DNA of 64,000 bases from Thermoanaerobacter kivui (GTDB lineage Bacteria; Bacillota; Thermoanaerobacteria; Thermoanaerobacterales; Thermoanaerobacteraceae). A model generated the notes under the pieces. The model had not been told where the DNA came from, ran no database searches, and was given only the letters and a program-made list of their open reading frames with translations. The position numbers and the translations under genes were made by a program. Location: positions 2,133,501 through 2,197,500 of the forward strand of contig NZ_CP009170.1 in assembly GCF_000763575.1 (NCBI RefSeq), read 5' to 3'. Shown piece by piece: positions 50,967 through 60,645 of the stretch (positions are counted from its first letter, which is position 1; the number at the start of each line of letters is the position of its first letter).

Positions 50967-51680
50967 TCACCTTGCAAATATATGGCTACCTATTTGAGTT
51001 ATAATAGGTCTATTAAATATCCAATAATTTGTCACCCTTGCAGCGTTGTAATAATACAATGCACCACCGGTAGGGTCCCATCCAGCAATCGCATCTCTTG
51101 CCGCCCTTATGCTGTCATTTGTAGGAGGTAGCCACATTTGACCATCATCTACTGCTGAAAAAGCCCCAGGTTGAAATATAACACCTGCTATAGTTTTTGG
51201 AAACCTCGGGTCTCTTACTCTATTCATCACCACAGCTCCAACTGCAACTTTTCCAATATAAGGTTCCCCTCTCGCTTCCCCGTTTATGAGCATTGCCAAA
51301 AGATATGCGTCGTCATTTGTCGTAACAGAAGTAGAAGCTTGATAAGTAGCAGCTATATCTTGAGCAGTAGTTGTAAATCCTAAAGCCACTTTTGTATCGT
51401 CATCCACAATTCCCGTTACATTAAGGCCGTTGTATGCTTGGAATTTCCTCACTGCCAACCATGTTCTTACACCAAAAAAGCCGTCAACCGCTCCGTTGTA
51501 ATATCCCCAATCCTTAAGCCTCGATTGAACTTTAGCCACATCGCTGCCGGTATTTCCCCAATAAAGATTTGACATTGCTGTTTTATTTAAATTATAAGCA
51601 GTGTATTCTAACGTCGCAGTTATAAAAATAGCAAGTACCGCTATGATAATTTTTAACCTAAAAATAAAATCCCTCTTCAT
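50967..51680 (-). CDS. sleB: Spore cortex-lytic enzyme SleB
   Basis: 237 residues. A signal-anchor (IIIAVLAIFITATLEYTAYN) is followed by a peptidoglycan-binding domain (GSDVAKVQSRLKDWGYYNGA, TWLAVRKFQAYNGL) and a C-terminal hydrolase-2 domain with the catalytic-region Glu (LAMLINGEARGEPYIGKVAV) and AVVMNRVRDPRFPKTI. This lytic transglycosylase degrades spore cortex during germination. It is paired with ypeB downstream. Confidence 0.95.
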   Translation of the reverse strand: MKRDFIFRLKIIIAVLAIFITATLEYTAYNLNKTAMSNLYWGNTGSDVAKVQSRLKDWGYYNGAVDGFFGVRTWLAVRKFQAYNGLNVTGIVDDDTKVALGFTTTAQDIAATYQASTSVTTNDDAYLLAMLINGEARGEPYIGKVAVGAVVMNRVRDPRFPKTIAGVIFQPGAFSAVDDGQMWLPPTNDSIRAARDAIAGWDPTGGALYYYNAARVTNYWIFNRPIITQIGSHIFAR

Positions 51681-51790
51681 CTTGTGCCTCCTTTTCTTTG
51701 GTGTTTGTAAATATTTTTTGTAGTAACTACTGTATTATACATTTCCTATACATGGTCTTTTAAAAAATTAATAGCGCCAGTATAAGGCGC

Positions 51791-52423
51791 TTATTTATTC
51801 CAAGCCATCTTAAGTTTGTTGTAGTATTTTTCCAAAATCTCTGCTATCTTAAATTTTATTTCCGTCTTATCACTTTCAATAATTTCCATTTCGTCTTTTG
51901 TAAGATATTTTGCCATTTCCTCTTTTGCTTTTGAGTCAGTTATGCCATGGGTAATATCTATAAAGCAAAGGGGAGGAAACATGACACACCACCAATTCTT
52001 ACCTTCACCATTTCCTATAACCACCTTAAGAGCATTGTAGCTTCCTGCTGGAAGAGTTATAGCTCCATAATATCTTGTAGGAAAATCGTACTTACCGTAC
52101 ATTACCTTCACATCATAATTTTTTCCGTCATTTAAAATTTCCTCTTGAGCAATTTTTTTAATTTCATCCAGGTTTTCCTTTATGATTTTTTCGGATTCTT
52201 TGACGCTCTTTGCCTTTTCAAATTTAGGATTTAAATTAAAAAGTATCGCATCCCTAACCTTAAGTTTAAGCTGTTGGTCTTGTTGCGAATCGCTGTTAGC
52301 AATTACATGAAAGCGTATCAATTTTCGAGATAAATCTTCTTTTTGAAGCGCTGAAGTCTTTGGCGTATTAAAATACCCAGATATAACCGCAACTACTACT
52401 ATAAAAGCAATTATTTTTTTCAT
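51791..52423 (-). CDS. spoIIR: Stage II sporulation protein R
   Basis: 210 residues with a signal peptide (KKIIAFIVVVAVISGYFNTP). The mature domain has the family core LIRFHVIANSDSQQDQQLKL, RDAILFNLNPKF and YGAITLPAGSYNALKVVIGN, with GKNWWCVMFPPLCF. SpoIIR is secreted by the forespore and triggers SpoIIGA to process pro-sigma-E in the mother cell. A weak hairpin (GCGCC/GGCGC) lies just after the gene. Confidence 0.95.
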   Translation of the reverse strand: MKKIIAFIVVVAVISGYFNTPKTSALQKEDLSRKLIRFHVIANSDSQQDQQLKLKVRDAILFNLNPKFEKAKSVKESEKIIKENLDEIKKIAQEEILNDGKNYDVKVMYGKYDFPTRYYGAITLPAGSYNALKVVIGNGEGKNWWCVMFPPLCFIDITHGITDSKAKEEMAKYLTKDEMEIIESDKTEIKFKIAEILEKYYNKLKMAWNK

Positions 52424-52488
52424 CTTTTATCCCCCAATTTAAATCTTTTACTTACATTATTGACTGCTAATTTAAAAAATATACTCTG

Positions 52489-53643
52489 TCATCTAAAAAG
52501 CCCTATTCTTCTCACATGAGAAGACACATCAACCTTTATCTCTATGTCAGGGAAAATATCATTCCAATTCTTCCCGACTTTTTCCCACAGTGTTGGATTA
52601 TGCTTTTCAATATAGTCACCAACACCTAACATGTCTACTTTTAAATCTTTTTGAAACCTATCTATTGCTTTTTTTGTCATTTGCTTTATTCTTTCACTGG
52701 TCTTTTTTTCCATAACGTTTAACACATTTGTTTCCATCATCTTACCGTGTTTTTCAAAAGTATATTCAGTGATATCTCCTTCTACCTCTAATTTCACTTC
52801 ATAAACAATTTTCCCATTTTCCTCTTTTACAGACCTTCTCCTGCTGACATTTGAAATGTTAAAGGGCACTTTTATATTTTCTCCATCCCCTGGCATTATA
52901 ATAGATACATCACCACCTTTAACAAGGCCAGTAAGCCACATATAACCCATATTTTCATCGTCTTCCATCCATCCCACAAGCCTGTAATTCTTAATAATCG
53001 CAGAACCCGCTATTTTGATGTCCTCTTTGCCAGCAACTATTTTAGGAATTATGGCATTCCCATTTGTTTCATGAAGAGACTTGATAATTTTGTTATAATC
53101 AATACTTGGAAATATTGATGTTCGGTTGTACTGTTTAAAAATATCCCGTATATAAGCACCGGTATTAGGTTCAATTTCGTATTTTTTAAGAAGTATATCC
53201 TGCGCCCTTTGAGGCGTAACAAGAAGACGTAACTTACGACTCAGTTCATAGCTTCTATCTAATGAGTCTAAAACTTGCTGAAATTTATCTCTGTCTTCTC
53301 CAACATCTTTTCCCAAAATAATAACTTGCGTGTGCCCTAAATATAACGCCTTATTAAGTCTTGTGCTAATATGCCTTGAAGCAGAGAAGATAGTATCTGC
53401 CACTTCAGAAACTGCAAAGCTTGGTCTTTCACTTCCTCCTCCACCTCCACTGGTACCTTTTGCTATTTGAGCAGCATTAGGGAATTGAAAAGTGACAACA
53501 TACCTTTTGGTAGATGAAGAAGACAAGTCGATGCCAATTGCCATGACAAAAGCTCTATCTTCTATTTCTACTTTATCCCAACAGCCTGTCAATAAAACCG
53601 CACTCAAAAGTAGCAATATTATAACTTCAAGTTTTTTCTTCAT
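52489..53643 (-). CDS. Spore germination lipoprotein, GerC (Ger(x)C) family
   Basis: 384 residues, with a lipoprotein signal (VIILLLLSAVLLTGC) and the conserved CWDKVEIEDRAFVMAIGIDL start of the mature protein, GHTQVIILGKDVGEDRDKFQ in the N-domain and the C-terminal Ger(x)C fold (YIEKHNPTLWEKVGKNWNDI). It is the lipoprotein subunit of a nutrient germinant receptor. ATG at 53643 follows GGTGCTAAGG and overlaps the end of the GerB-type gene. Confidence 0.93.
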   Translation of the reverse strand: MKKKLEVIILLLLSAVLLTGCWDKVEIEDRAFVMAIGIDLSSSSTKRYVVTFQFPNAAQIAKGTSGGGGGSERPSFAVSEVADTIFSASRHISTRLNKALYLGHTQVIILGKDVGEDRDKFQQVLDSLDRSYELSRKLRLLVTPQRAQDILLKKYEIEPNTGAYIRDIFKQYNRTSIFPSIDYNKIIKSLHETNGNAIIPKIVAGKEDIKIAGSAIIKNYRLVGWMEDDENMGYMWLTGLVKGGDVSIIMPGDGENIKVPFNISNVSRRRSVKEENGKIVYEVKLEVEGDITEYTFEKHGKMMETNVLNVMEKKTSERIKQMTKKAIDRFQKDLKVDMLGVGDYIEKHNPTLWEKVGKNWNDIFPDIEIKVDVSSHVRRIGLFR

Positions 53644-54736
53644 CCTTAGCACCTGCCTTTTTAAGCTTTAAAATAATAAACAGCACAACTGGCAAAATAG
53701 CTATAAAAAATATGGACATATACTGCGAAACATAACCGGCATATTTGTATACAGTCACAATCGAATCGGGTATCAACGCCATCGAATACATGATAGGAAT
53801 CAGAGGTAATACAAAATAGGAATGTTCTCTGCTTTTCACAATTTTTGAAATCGTTAAAACAGCAAAATAATGAAAAGAGTAAATAGAAGTAAATATTGTA
53901 AATGTCCATATCCCCATCACAATTCCATCTACATTTTCAATGAAAAAAACAGGAAAATTAAGCGACTTAATAAGTGTCAAAAAAGGCCAAAGCTGCTCTT
54001 TTGTCTCTTTGTATCCAAATATGCCAATTACAAAAAAAGTTATGTACATGTAAAATAACATAGTGGATATCATCGCCACATTTACGCTTTTTCTAAGCTT
54101 ATTAGAGTCAAAAACATATGGAAAAAGCATATAAAGTATCTCAAACCCTACAAAGCTATAAGTAGTTAAAAGTATGCCTTTTAGAAACTTACAAAAAGGA
54201 ATTCTCATAATAGGAAGAAAATTACTTACATCCACATCCGTCAAAGCTGGCAAAAAAAGTAACATAAGTGGTATTACTATTATTGGAAATAAAATTTCAG
54301 ACATCCTTGCAATCGGCTCAAGGCCATATCTCACAAGATAAGCCGAAGTAAAAAGCATAGTAAGGATTATAATCTCAATGGGCGTACTTGGCAAAAGGTA
54401 TATCTTTAAAACTTCGCCAAAAATTCTCGCATCAAGGCTTACAAATATCATAAAATAAATTGTAAGTGTAATACTTACAATAACTGAAATAGGTTTTGTA
54501 ATAAGTTTCGCTGTATACTCTACAAATGTTTCTGTAGCAAAAGAAGAAGAGATATATAATATCATTCTTGCAAAAAAAAGGGAAATAAAGCCTCCCGCTA
54601 ATATGGCTATAAGACCATTAGGTCCCGCTTCTTTTGACACATCAGCGGGAAGGCTGAGTATTCCTGCTCCTACCATTGTAGTAAAAAGTAGAATACAAAC
54701 TTGATTGGCAGAAATTTTGTCATTGTTTTTTATCAT
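53627..54736 (-). CDS. Spore germination permease, GerB (GerAB/ArcD/ProY) family
   Basis: 369 residues with ten transmembrane helices of the APC superfamily (ISANQVCILLFTTMVGAGIL, SLPADVSKEAGPNG, VEYTAKLITKPISVIVSITL). This is the B subunit of the Ger receptor and probably holds the germinant-binding site. ATG at 54736 follows GGAGAGACAGG. It overlaps both the GerA-type gene upstream and the GerC-type gene downstream, so all three are coupled. Confidence 0.93.
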   Translation of the reverse strand: MIKNNDKISANQVCILLFTTMVGAGILSLPADVSKEAGPNGLIAILAGGFISLFFARMILYISSSFATETFVEYTAKLITKPISVIVSITLTIYFMIFVSLDARIFGEVLKIYLLPSTPIEIIILTMLFTSAYLVRYGLEPIARMSEILFPIIVIPLMLLFLPALTDVDVSNFLPIMRIPFCKFLKGILLTTYSFVGFEILYMLFPYVFDSNKLRKSVNVAMISTMLFYMYITFFVIGIFGYKETKEQLWPFLTLIKSLNFPVFFIENVDGIVMGIWTFTIFTSIYSFHYFAVLTISKIVKSREHSYFVLPLIPIMYSMALIPDSIVTVYKYAGYVSQYMSIFFIAILPVVLFIILKLKKAGAKDEEKT

Positions 54737-56321
54737 TCCTGTCTCTCCTATCATCTTCTATGCTTTCTATTTTTTCTTCTCGCAAATCTTTCATCTTCCT
54801 TTTATCAGGGGTATCTAAAATTTCAGGTCTGTTTTTGAAATACATTACAGGAGCTTTTATCAACGTATCCGCAAGGTCACTCATATCTATTTCCACAAAA
54901 GGTGAAAGATATGGAACTCCAAAGCTTTTTAAGACCACAAGATGAGTGAGAAGTACCATAAACCCAAGCATTATGCCATATAAGCCAAAGACAGCAGCAA
55001 AAAGTATAAATATAAACCTAAGCATCCTAAAAGCAATGGCAGCGCTGTAACTGGGTATTGCAAAAGAAGCTACAGCTGTAACAGCTACTACTATTACCAT
55101 GAGAGGACTTACAATACCTGCTTGTACAGCAGCTTGACCTATGATAAGACCACCGACAATGCCAATGGTCTGTCCTATAGGTACAGGAAGCCTAACACCT
55201 GCTTCTCTTAAAAGTTCAAAGGTTGCTTCCATTACCAAAGCTTCAAAAAAAGCAGGAAAAGGAACACCTTGCCGAGTTGCAGCGATATAAAGAGTCAACT
55301 TCGTAGGTATAAGCCCTGGATGATAAGCTGTAAAAGCTATGTAAACTGCAGGTGATATTAAAGCTACAATCGCTGCAAGAAATCTTAAAATTCTTAAAAG
55401 CGAAGATATCATCCATCTTTCATAATAATCCTCTGGCGATTGAAACAAAGTAGCAAGTGTTGTGGGAATAATGAGTGCAAAAGGGGTATTATCCGTTAAA
55501 ATTGCCACTCTTCCCTCCAAAAGAGAAGCTGCAACTTTGTCAGGCCTTTCTGTATTTAAAACTTGAGGAAAAGGAGAATGCCAATCCTCTTCAATCAATT
55601 GTTCTATGTATCCGCTTTCAAAAACCCCATCTATTTTTATATTTTTCAGCCTCTCCATCACTTTATCCAACACATTTCTATCAACAATATCTTCTATGTA
55701 AAGCACTGCTACATCTGTATGAGTCCTTTCTCCAATCTGCATCTGCTTTATTTTTAAGTTGGGATCTCTAATCCATCTCCTTACAAGAGCAGTGTTAACC
55801 CTTATTGTCTCTGTAAACCCTTCTCTCGGTCCTCTTACAACCGTCTCTGCCTCGGGAGGTGAAATTGACCTCATCTGCCATCCTTTACTAGAAATGATGA
55901 CTATTTCATGAGAACCATCAAAAAGCAAAGCAGTGTCTCCACTCAAAATTGACAAAATACACTTGTCTAAATCTGTTATCTCTTTTATGTCTCCTCCTGT
56001 TATAGTCCCTTTCTTTATGACCTCATACAAATTTCTCTTTATCTTTTCAATAGAAGGGTCTGCTTGTCTTGAATCCAAAAGCAAAGAGTGGAGTACATGG
56101 TCATTTATGAGGTCTTTATCCACAAGCCCGTCTATAAATACAATTGCAAGGTTATACTGCTGGTTTTCTCCCACCCAAATATCTCTATATATTACATCAT
56201 CACAGTCTTTCAATTTGTTTTTTATGTAATCTAAATTATACTTTAGGCTACTTGTAGCAGGAATACCTTCTTTTTTGCTGCTATTATTTTTTTTGCCAAA
56301 TATTTTATCTAAAAATCCCAT
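54720..56321 (-). CDS. Spore germination protein, GerA family
   Basis: 533 residues. A soluble N-terminal domain (residues 25-290; CDDVIYRDIWVG, SPPEAETVVRGPREGFTETI) is followed by about five membrane helices with the conserved GVPFPAFFEALVMEATFELL and REAGVRLPVPIGQTIGIVGG. It is the A subunit of the germinant receptor and forms the ion channel oligomer. It heads the gerA-gerB-gerC operon. The germinant is not predictable. Confidence 0.94.
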   Translation of the reverse strand: MGFLDKIFGKKNNSSKKEGIPATSSLKYNLDYIKNKLKDCDDVIYRDIWVGENQQYNLAIVFIDGLVDKDLINDHVLHSLLLDSRQADPSIEKIKRNLYEVIKKGTITGGDIKEITDLDKCILSILSGDTALLFDGSHEIVIISSKGWQMRSISPPEAETVVRGPREGFTETIRVNTALVRRWIRDPNLKIKQMQIGERTHTDVAVLYIEDIVDRNVLDKVMERLKNIKIDGVFESGYIEQLIEEDWHSPFPQVLNTERPDKVAASLLEGRVAILTDNTPFALIIPTTLATLFQSPEDYYERWMISSLLRILRFLAAIVALISPAVYIAFTAYHPGLIPTKLTLYIAATRQGVPFPAFFEALVMEATFELLREAGVRLPVPIGQTIGIVGGLIIGQAAVQAGIVSPLMVIVVAVTAVASFAIPSYSAAIAFRMLRFIFILFAAVFGLYGIMLGFMVLLTHLVVLKSFGVPYLSPFVEIDMSDLADTLIKAPVMYFKNRPEILDTPDKRKMKDLREEKIESIEDDRRDRNDKKQ

Positions 56322-56331
56322 AGTATCCTCC

Positions 56332-56544
56332 TCACATTGTGAAAAAAGTTATTACTATAATTGCGATAACCCCAATAACTATGTATATTATCCCTATCCA
56401 TCTGCACAATCTCGAATCCCTATCCAAACCTTTTTTATCTAAAAATTTAGGCTCAACAAATGCTTCATAAAAACCTACGATGAATACTGTAAAAAACATA
56501 TAAACAGTAAAATACTGCCTTATAAAGTGCAGCAGTTTAAACAT
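56332..56544 (-). CDS. Small membrane protein (CLC_0170-like)
   Basis: 70 residues with two transmembrane helices (YFTVYMFFTVFIVGFYEAF; WIGIIYIVIGVIAIIVITFF) joined by a charged loop (EPKFLDKKGLDRDSRLCR). Small proteins of this kind precede germinant receptor operons in Clostridia. It starts the gerA operon with a 10-bp gap to gerA. Its function is unknown. Confidence 0.75.
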   Translation of the reverse strand: MFKLLHFIRQYFTVYMFFTVFIVGFYEAFVEPKFLDKKGLDRDSRLCRWIGIIYIVIGVIAIIVITFFTM

Positions 56545-56613
56545 TTATATCACCTTCCTCATATATAATTTGCAGTTAAAAGAAAGAATATACAAAAAAA
56601 AATAGGCTTACGC

Positions 56614-57348
56614 CTATTTATCCTTCAAGTATTTACTTGCCATTATCACGTCTTCTTTTTTGTCTACATCATTTCCTATTTCAGGATACGGTGATATAAT
56701 AGCTTTTCCTTTTATATTAAAAAGCTCTTCCACTTTTTTCTCAATATGAGGAATGGAAAGTCGACCTATTATAAACAAAAAAAGTATCTTTCCACCGAGA
56801 AGTTTTCCCAATTTCCACGGCTTTTTTCTGTAAGCTATAAACTGCCTAGCACTTTTTATTAACCTATCAATAATAGCAGGATTTACATAAAATATATTGC
56901 CTCCTGTAAAAGTCCCTTCTTTAATTCTGGCATAAGTCCTTTTAGCATCTGGAAATTTCCTTTCATTGTCCTCTTTTCGCACAATGGGATAACAAAGGTC
57001 AGCTCCTGTCGCTTCAGCCTTCTCGATAAAATCACAAACTGCCTCTTTTGTCAGCATTGGAATATCGCAGGAAAGTATTAAAACTCTTCTGTCATTTTTA
57101 AAAGGTTGCACACCTTTTAAAACATTGTCCATTATGTTATCAGATTGTTCTATAATCATGTCTATTCCTTGTATATTTTTTTCTTTGAGCTTATCAGCAT
57201 CCCCAACCACTGCTATTTTGTCTATCTTGTCACACCCTCTTAAAGCCTCTATGACATAAGAAATCATATATTTGCCATTTATTTCAACAAAAGCTTTGTC
57301 AGGCAGTTTGTCTTCTTTGCTGCTGCCGGCCAGAATAATGGCATTCAC
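56614..57348 (-). CDS. MobA-like nucleotidyltransferase
   Basis: 244 residues of the GT-A-like nucleotidyltransferase fold: N-terminal NAIILAGSSKEDKLPDKAFV with the Lys of the signature, metal-binding LSCDIPMLTKEAV and FTGGNIFYVNPAI. It resembles MobA and CTP:phosphocholine cytidylyltransferase-like enzymes and is found next to ispE and gerA in related Clostridia. The transferred nucleotide and acceptor are not known. A weak hairpin (TAGGC/GCCTA) follows. Confidence 0.82.
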   Translation of the reverse strand: MNAIILAGSSKEDKLPDKAFVEINGKYMISYVIEALRGCDKIDKIAVVGDADKLKEKNIQGIDMIIEQSDNIMDNVLKGVQPFKNDRRVLILSCDIPMLTKEAVCDFIEKAEATGADLCYPIVRKEDNERKFPDAKRTYARIKEGTFTGGNIFYVNPAIIDRLIKSARQFIAYRKKPWKLGKLLGGKILFLFIIGRLSIPHIEKKVEELFNIKGKAIISPYPEIGNDVDKKEDVIMASKYLKDK

Positions 57349-57354
57349 TTAATA

Positions 57355-58033
57355 TCACTCCTTGTAACTGAAATACTTCATATCTTTTATAAACTCTGTT
57401 TGGAAATTGCGGATATGCTTTTCTGCCCATTTGCGTGCACCATCAGCATCTCTTGCTTCAATAGCTTCTGCAATTTTTTTGTGCTCATGGTATATTTTTT
57501 TTAGCTTTTTTTTCCTCATTTATATACCGTACTCTAAAACGATGGACATGCTCTTGAATATTGTTCACAATTTGTATTAATTTGTCATTGCGTGATGCTG
57601 CAAAAATTAAATCGTGAAATTCTTTATCAAGCCTGATTAAAGCCTCATTATCACCCAGCTCTATATTTTTTTGAAACTCTTCTAAAATACCTTTTAACCT
57701 TTCAATTTCCTCATCAGTTATCCTCTCAGCAGCCAAAGATGCAGCCAGTCCTTCCAATGAACTTCTTACTTCTAAGACATTTAGTAAGTCCTTCGCATCC
57801 AGGTCAGAAACATACGCTCCTTTTCTGGGAACCATAACTACAAGCCCCTCCAGTTCAAGCTTTCTAATCGCTTCTCTAACTGGAGTTCGACTTACTCCTA
57901 ACTTTTCTGCCAGCTGCACCTCCATAAGTCTTTCTCCTGGTTTTAATTCTCCTGTAATTATGGCATTTTTCATGTAATCAAAAACTATATCTCTTAACGG
58001 CTTGTAATTTTCTAATGATAAAAAATTAGTCAT
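57355..58033 (-). pseudogene. GntR/FadR-family regulator, frameshifted in a poly-A tract
   Basis: The first 182 codons carry the GntR winged helix (LMEVQLAEKLGVSRTPVREA) and most of an FCD ligand-binding domain (LDKEFHDLIFAASRNDKLIQ). The frame then stops at 57485 right after two A8 runs (57495-57502 and 57506-57513). The expected last helices (EHKKIAEAIEARDADGARKW, AEKHIRNFQTEFIKDMKYFS) continue in another frame to 57355, so one extra A breaks the gene. It may be a mutation, phase variation or a sequence error. It overlaps ispE by 8 bp. Confidence 0.82.
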
Positions 58034-58892
58034 AGAATTCTAACCCCTTACCTATAGTTTTTGCAAACGCTACAAAACCGTAGTTTTCTTTCAAATCTAC
58101 ATAAGCTTTTTCAAGCTTTTTTGGGTCATCAAAAATCCCGTAGACAGTAGGTCCACTTCCTGTCATAGCACAACCTAATGCTCCTTTTTTAAGCAACTCA
58201 GATTTTATTTTTTGCACAACCTTAAATTTTGAAGAAGTTACAATTTCCAAATCATTTCCTATACTTTTTGCAATTTCATATAGATTTCCTTTATTTACAG
58301 CTTGTATCGCAGCAGCAGTACAATTTTGGCTTTTTATATTTAACTTGTCCCACTCTTGGTAAATCTCTTTTGTAGAAACTTCTATATCAGGTTTAATAAT
58401 GAGCAAATCCAACTGAGGAGTTTTCAAATCCTCTAGAATTTCTCCTACTCCTCTTGCAATTTTTGTCCCACCTTCAAGACAAAAAGACACGTCTGCTCCT
58501 AATTTCAAGGCAATTTCCTTTTGTTCCTCTTCTGATAAACTCAAATCCCACAACTTATTTAAAGCGACAATAGTAGCAGCAGCATCCGCACTTCCACCTG
58601 CCAGGCCAGCAGCCAAAGGTATTTTTTTATTTAGTCTAATCAAAACACCCTCTTTTTCATACCTCTCTTTTAAAATTTTTACAGCCTTTATTATGAGATT
58701 ATCTTCTCCTTTAGGCACTTTTTCATCATCACAAATCAATTTGATTTCTTCATTTCTTTCAAACTCCAGGATATCGCATAAATCAATTGACTGCATTATC
58801 GTGTAAATCTCGTGATATCCATCTTTTCTCTTTCCCAAGATATCAAGTGAAAGATTAATTTTAGCATAGGCTTTTACATTGAGTTTTTCCAT
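58026..58892 (-). CDS. ispE: 4-diphosphocytidyl-2-C-methyl-D-erythritol kinase
   Basis: 288 residues of the GHMP kinase family: N-terminal AYAKINLSLDILGKRKDGYH, the ATP-binding PLAAGLAGGSADAAATI and the C-terminal GCAMTGSGPTVYGIF. It phosphorylates CDP-methylerythritol in the MEP isoprenoid pathway. The gene order veg - SPOCS-LysM - ispE - gntR is common in Thermoanaerobacterales. The preceding 115 bp hold no gene but include a terminator. Confidence 0.96.
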   Translation of the reverse strand: MEKLNVKAYAKINLSLDILGKRKDGYHEIYTIMQSIDLCDILEFERNEEIKLICDDEKVPKGEDNLIIKAVKILKERYEKEGVLIRLNKKIPLAAGLAGGSADAAATIVALNKLWDLSLSEEEQKEIALKLGADVSFCLEGGTKIARGVGEILEDLKTPQLDLLIIKPDIEVSTKEIYQEWDKLNIKSQNCTAAAIQAVNKGNLYEIAKSIGNDLEIVTSSKFKVVQKIKSELLKKGALGCAMTGSGPTVYGIFDDPKKLEKAYVDLKENYGFVAFAKTIGKGLEFYD

Positions 58893-58983
58893 TTGTCCAT
58901 CCCATCCACAACATCCTAATTTATATTATAATTATATACTATACATTATACAACAAAATTCCTGTCATTTTTTAATAATATGC

Positions 58984-59012
58984 AAAAAAAATACGCAGTT
59001 TCCTGCGCATCA
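58984..59012 (-). terminator. Terminator of the SPOCS-LysM gene
   Basis: ATGCGCAGG, AAAC loop, CTGCGTATTTTTTTT on the minus strand. Confidence 0.85.
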
Positions 59013-60539
59013 TTCATCTCCACTAGGCACTATAAGTTTCATACCTTCAAATACCTTATCCTCTTTTAATTCGTTTGCAGAAATTAAGTCCTCTACGTTT
59101 ACTCTATATCTTTTCGCTATATCCCATAAAGTCTCGTCTCTTTGAACCATATAAACGATAATACTGTGGTTATTTTCTTTTTCTCTGGGAGCATCAATTT
59201 CTTTTAGGTCTATTATAGCTTCAAACTCTTTTTCCACAAAAATGTCTGCAAGGCTATCTATCACAAATTTCAGCTCTATCTCTTTCATAGCCATTATTTC
59301 ATAAGATACATGAGAAACTTTTATGTCAAGCAGTACTACACCTTGCACTTTTTCTGCTTCTACAAAAGTTCTAAAAGGATATTCATCTCTATAAGCCTTT
59401 ATATTCCCCTCTTCTGAAACATACAAAATAGTATAATCTAATATGCCTTCTATCACCAATTTATCTACATCCATGCTGTAATCTGAAACCACAGGTATAA
59501 CTACAACATCCACAAATCTTTTCAAAGGGGAAGGCAATTCTATATTAGTTTTAACGACAAATTGAGATTTAAAAGGCTGCAAGCTTTCAACAGCTTTAAA
59601 TCTTTCTTTTATTGGTTGAATATACACTTTTGTCCCATAGGCATCAACAGGAATTTCTCTTTCTTCTGTCTCCGTCACAAATGCTTTAATTCTCATTGTC
59701 AACTCAACATCCAAAATCGTGCTTTCACCCTTTTCATCTTCCACAACAGTTGTGTTTATATCTAAAATTTCCTCTTGAGTCTTTGCAGACATGTAACTTA
59801 ATGCACCTGGTATGTCAATAAAATTAGCATAATTCAAATCACATTCTAAATTGCCAAACTGCCCCTCTTTTGATTTGTATAGGATGTTGCAATCGACATT
59901 GCCTTGTACTACCACTTTGTTATCTGTAATTTTTATTTCCTCTGGCTTTATCACATTATCTGTTTTTATTACTTTTTCTATAGGTGATTCTCCCTCTGGT
60001 ACTTTTACTTTGCCCTTCAAAAAAACTTCAGCGCTATTTTGTCCTACAGTATGCATTAATTTGACATTCTTTTTGAGAGATTGAATTTTAACAGAATCTT
60101 CTGCACCTACAACAATTTCTTTCTTCTCGGATACAAACAACCTACATTGAATTCTTACAACAGCCTTTATGTTTATCTTTCTGCTGTTTATCACTTTGTA
60201 GTCAATATTCTCTACGTTAGCTAAAACAACACTTCTGCTTCGTCTGTCAATCTCTTCCTCCTCAATAACATGAGAATAATCGATGTGTTTTTCAATCCTT
60301 TCTAATTCTCCATTTTTTTCACTAATATACAAAATATCTAATGCCAATTTACCCTCAAAATGTACTTTGCCATCCGTTACAAAAACTCCTTCGATATAAG
60401 TCCGAGGGTTCACTGTTAAAAGTGCCAGCACGTCCGGTTCATTCTCAGGAACAATGATGTCACTCTCCACAAGAATTTGGGCATCATAAGTTCCAGCCGC
60501 CAAGTCAAATTCCAACATATCTTTATAAACTTGTGGCAT
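59010..60539 (-). CDS. SPOCS-domain protein with C-terminal LysM
   Basis: 509 residues. Three repeated DUF3794/SPOCS domains (residues about 35-120, 170-260 and 320-410) share the pattern of ILVESDIIVPENEPDVLALL and IVEGILDYTILYVSEEGN-like strands. The last 50 residues are a LysM domain (VQRDETLWDIAKRYRVNVED, LISANELKEDKVFEGMKLIV). SPOCS proteins are spore-coat or spore-peptidoglycan associated; CsxA and SipL are relatives. SipL of Clostridia has the same SPOCS plus LysM layout and is needed for spore coat assembly. It lies next to veg, as usual. Confidence 0.9.
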   Translation of the reverse strand: MPQVYKDMLEFDLAAGTYDAQILVESDIIVPENEPDVLALLTVNPRTYIEGVFVTDGKVHFEGKLALDILYISEKNGELERIEKHIDYSHVIEEEEIDRRSRSVVLANVENIDYKVINSRKINIKAVVRIQCRLFVSEKKEIVVGAEDSVKIQSLKKNVKLMHTVGQNSAEVFLKGKVKVPEGESPIEKVIKTDNVIKPEEIKITDNKVVVQGNVDCNILYKSKEGQFGNLECDLNYANFIDIPGALSYMSAKTQEEILDINTTVVEDEKGESTILDVELTMRIKAFVTETEEREIPVDAYGTKVYIQPIKERFKAVESLQPFKSQFVVKTNIELPSPLKRFVDVVVIPVVSDYSMDVDKLVIEGILDYTILYVSEEGNIKAYRDEYPFRTFVEAEKVQGVVLLDIKVSHVSYEIMAMKEIELKFVIDSLADIFVEKEFEAIIDLKEIDAPREKENNHSIIVYMVQRDETLWDIAKRYRVNVEDLISANELKEDKVFEGMKLIVPSGDE

Positions 60540-60615
60540 AATTTTACCTCCTCTATGGATAATAAACTTCGCAGTACGCTAATATAATATATAAATCCAA
60601 AGGTAAAATTATGCC

Positions 60616-60645
60616 AAAAAATAAGACCGAATACTTCTCGGTCTA
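60616..60645 (-). terminator. veg terminator
   Basis: AGACCGA, GAAGTAT loop, TCGGTCT then TATTTTTT on the minus strand. Confidence 0.88.
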
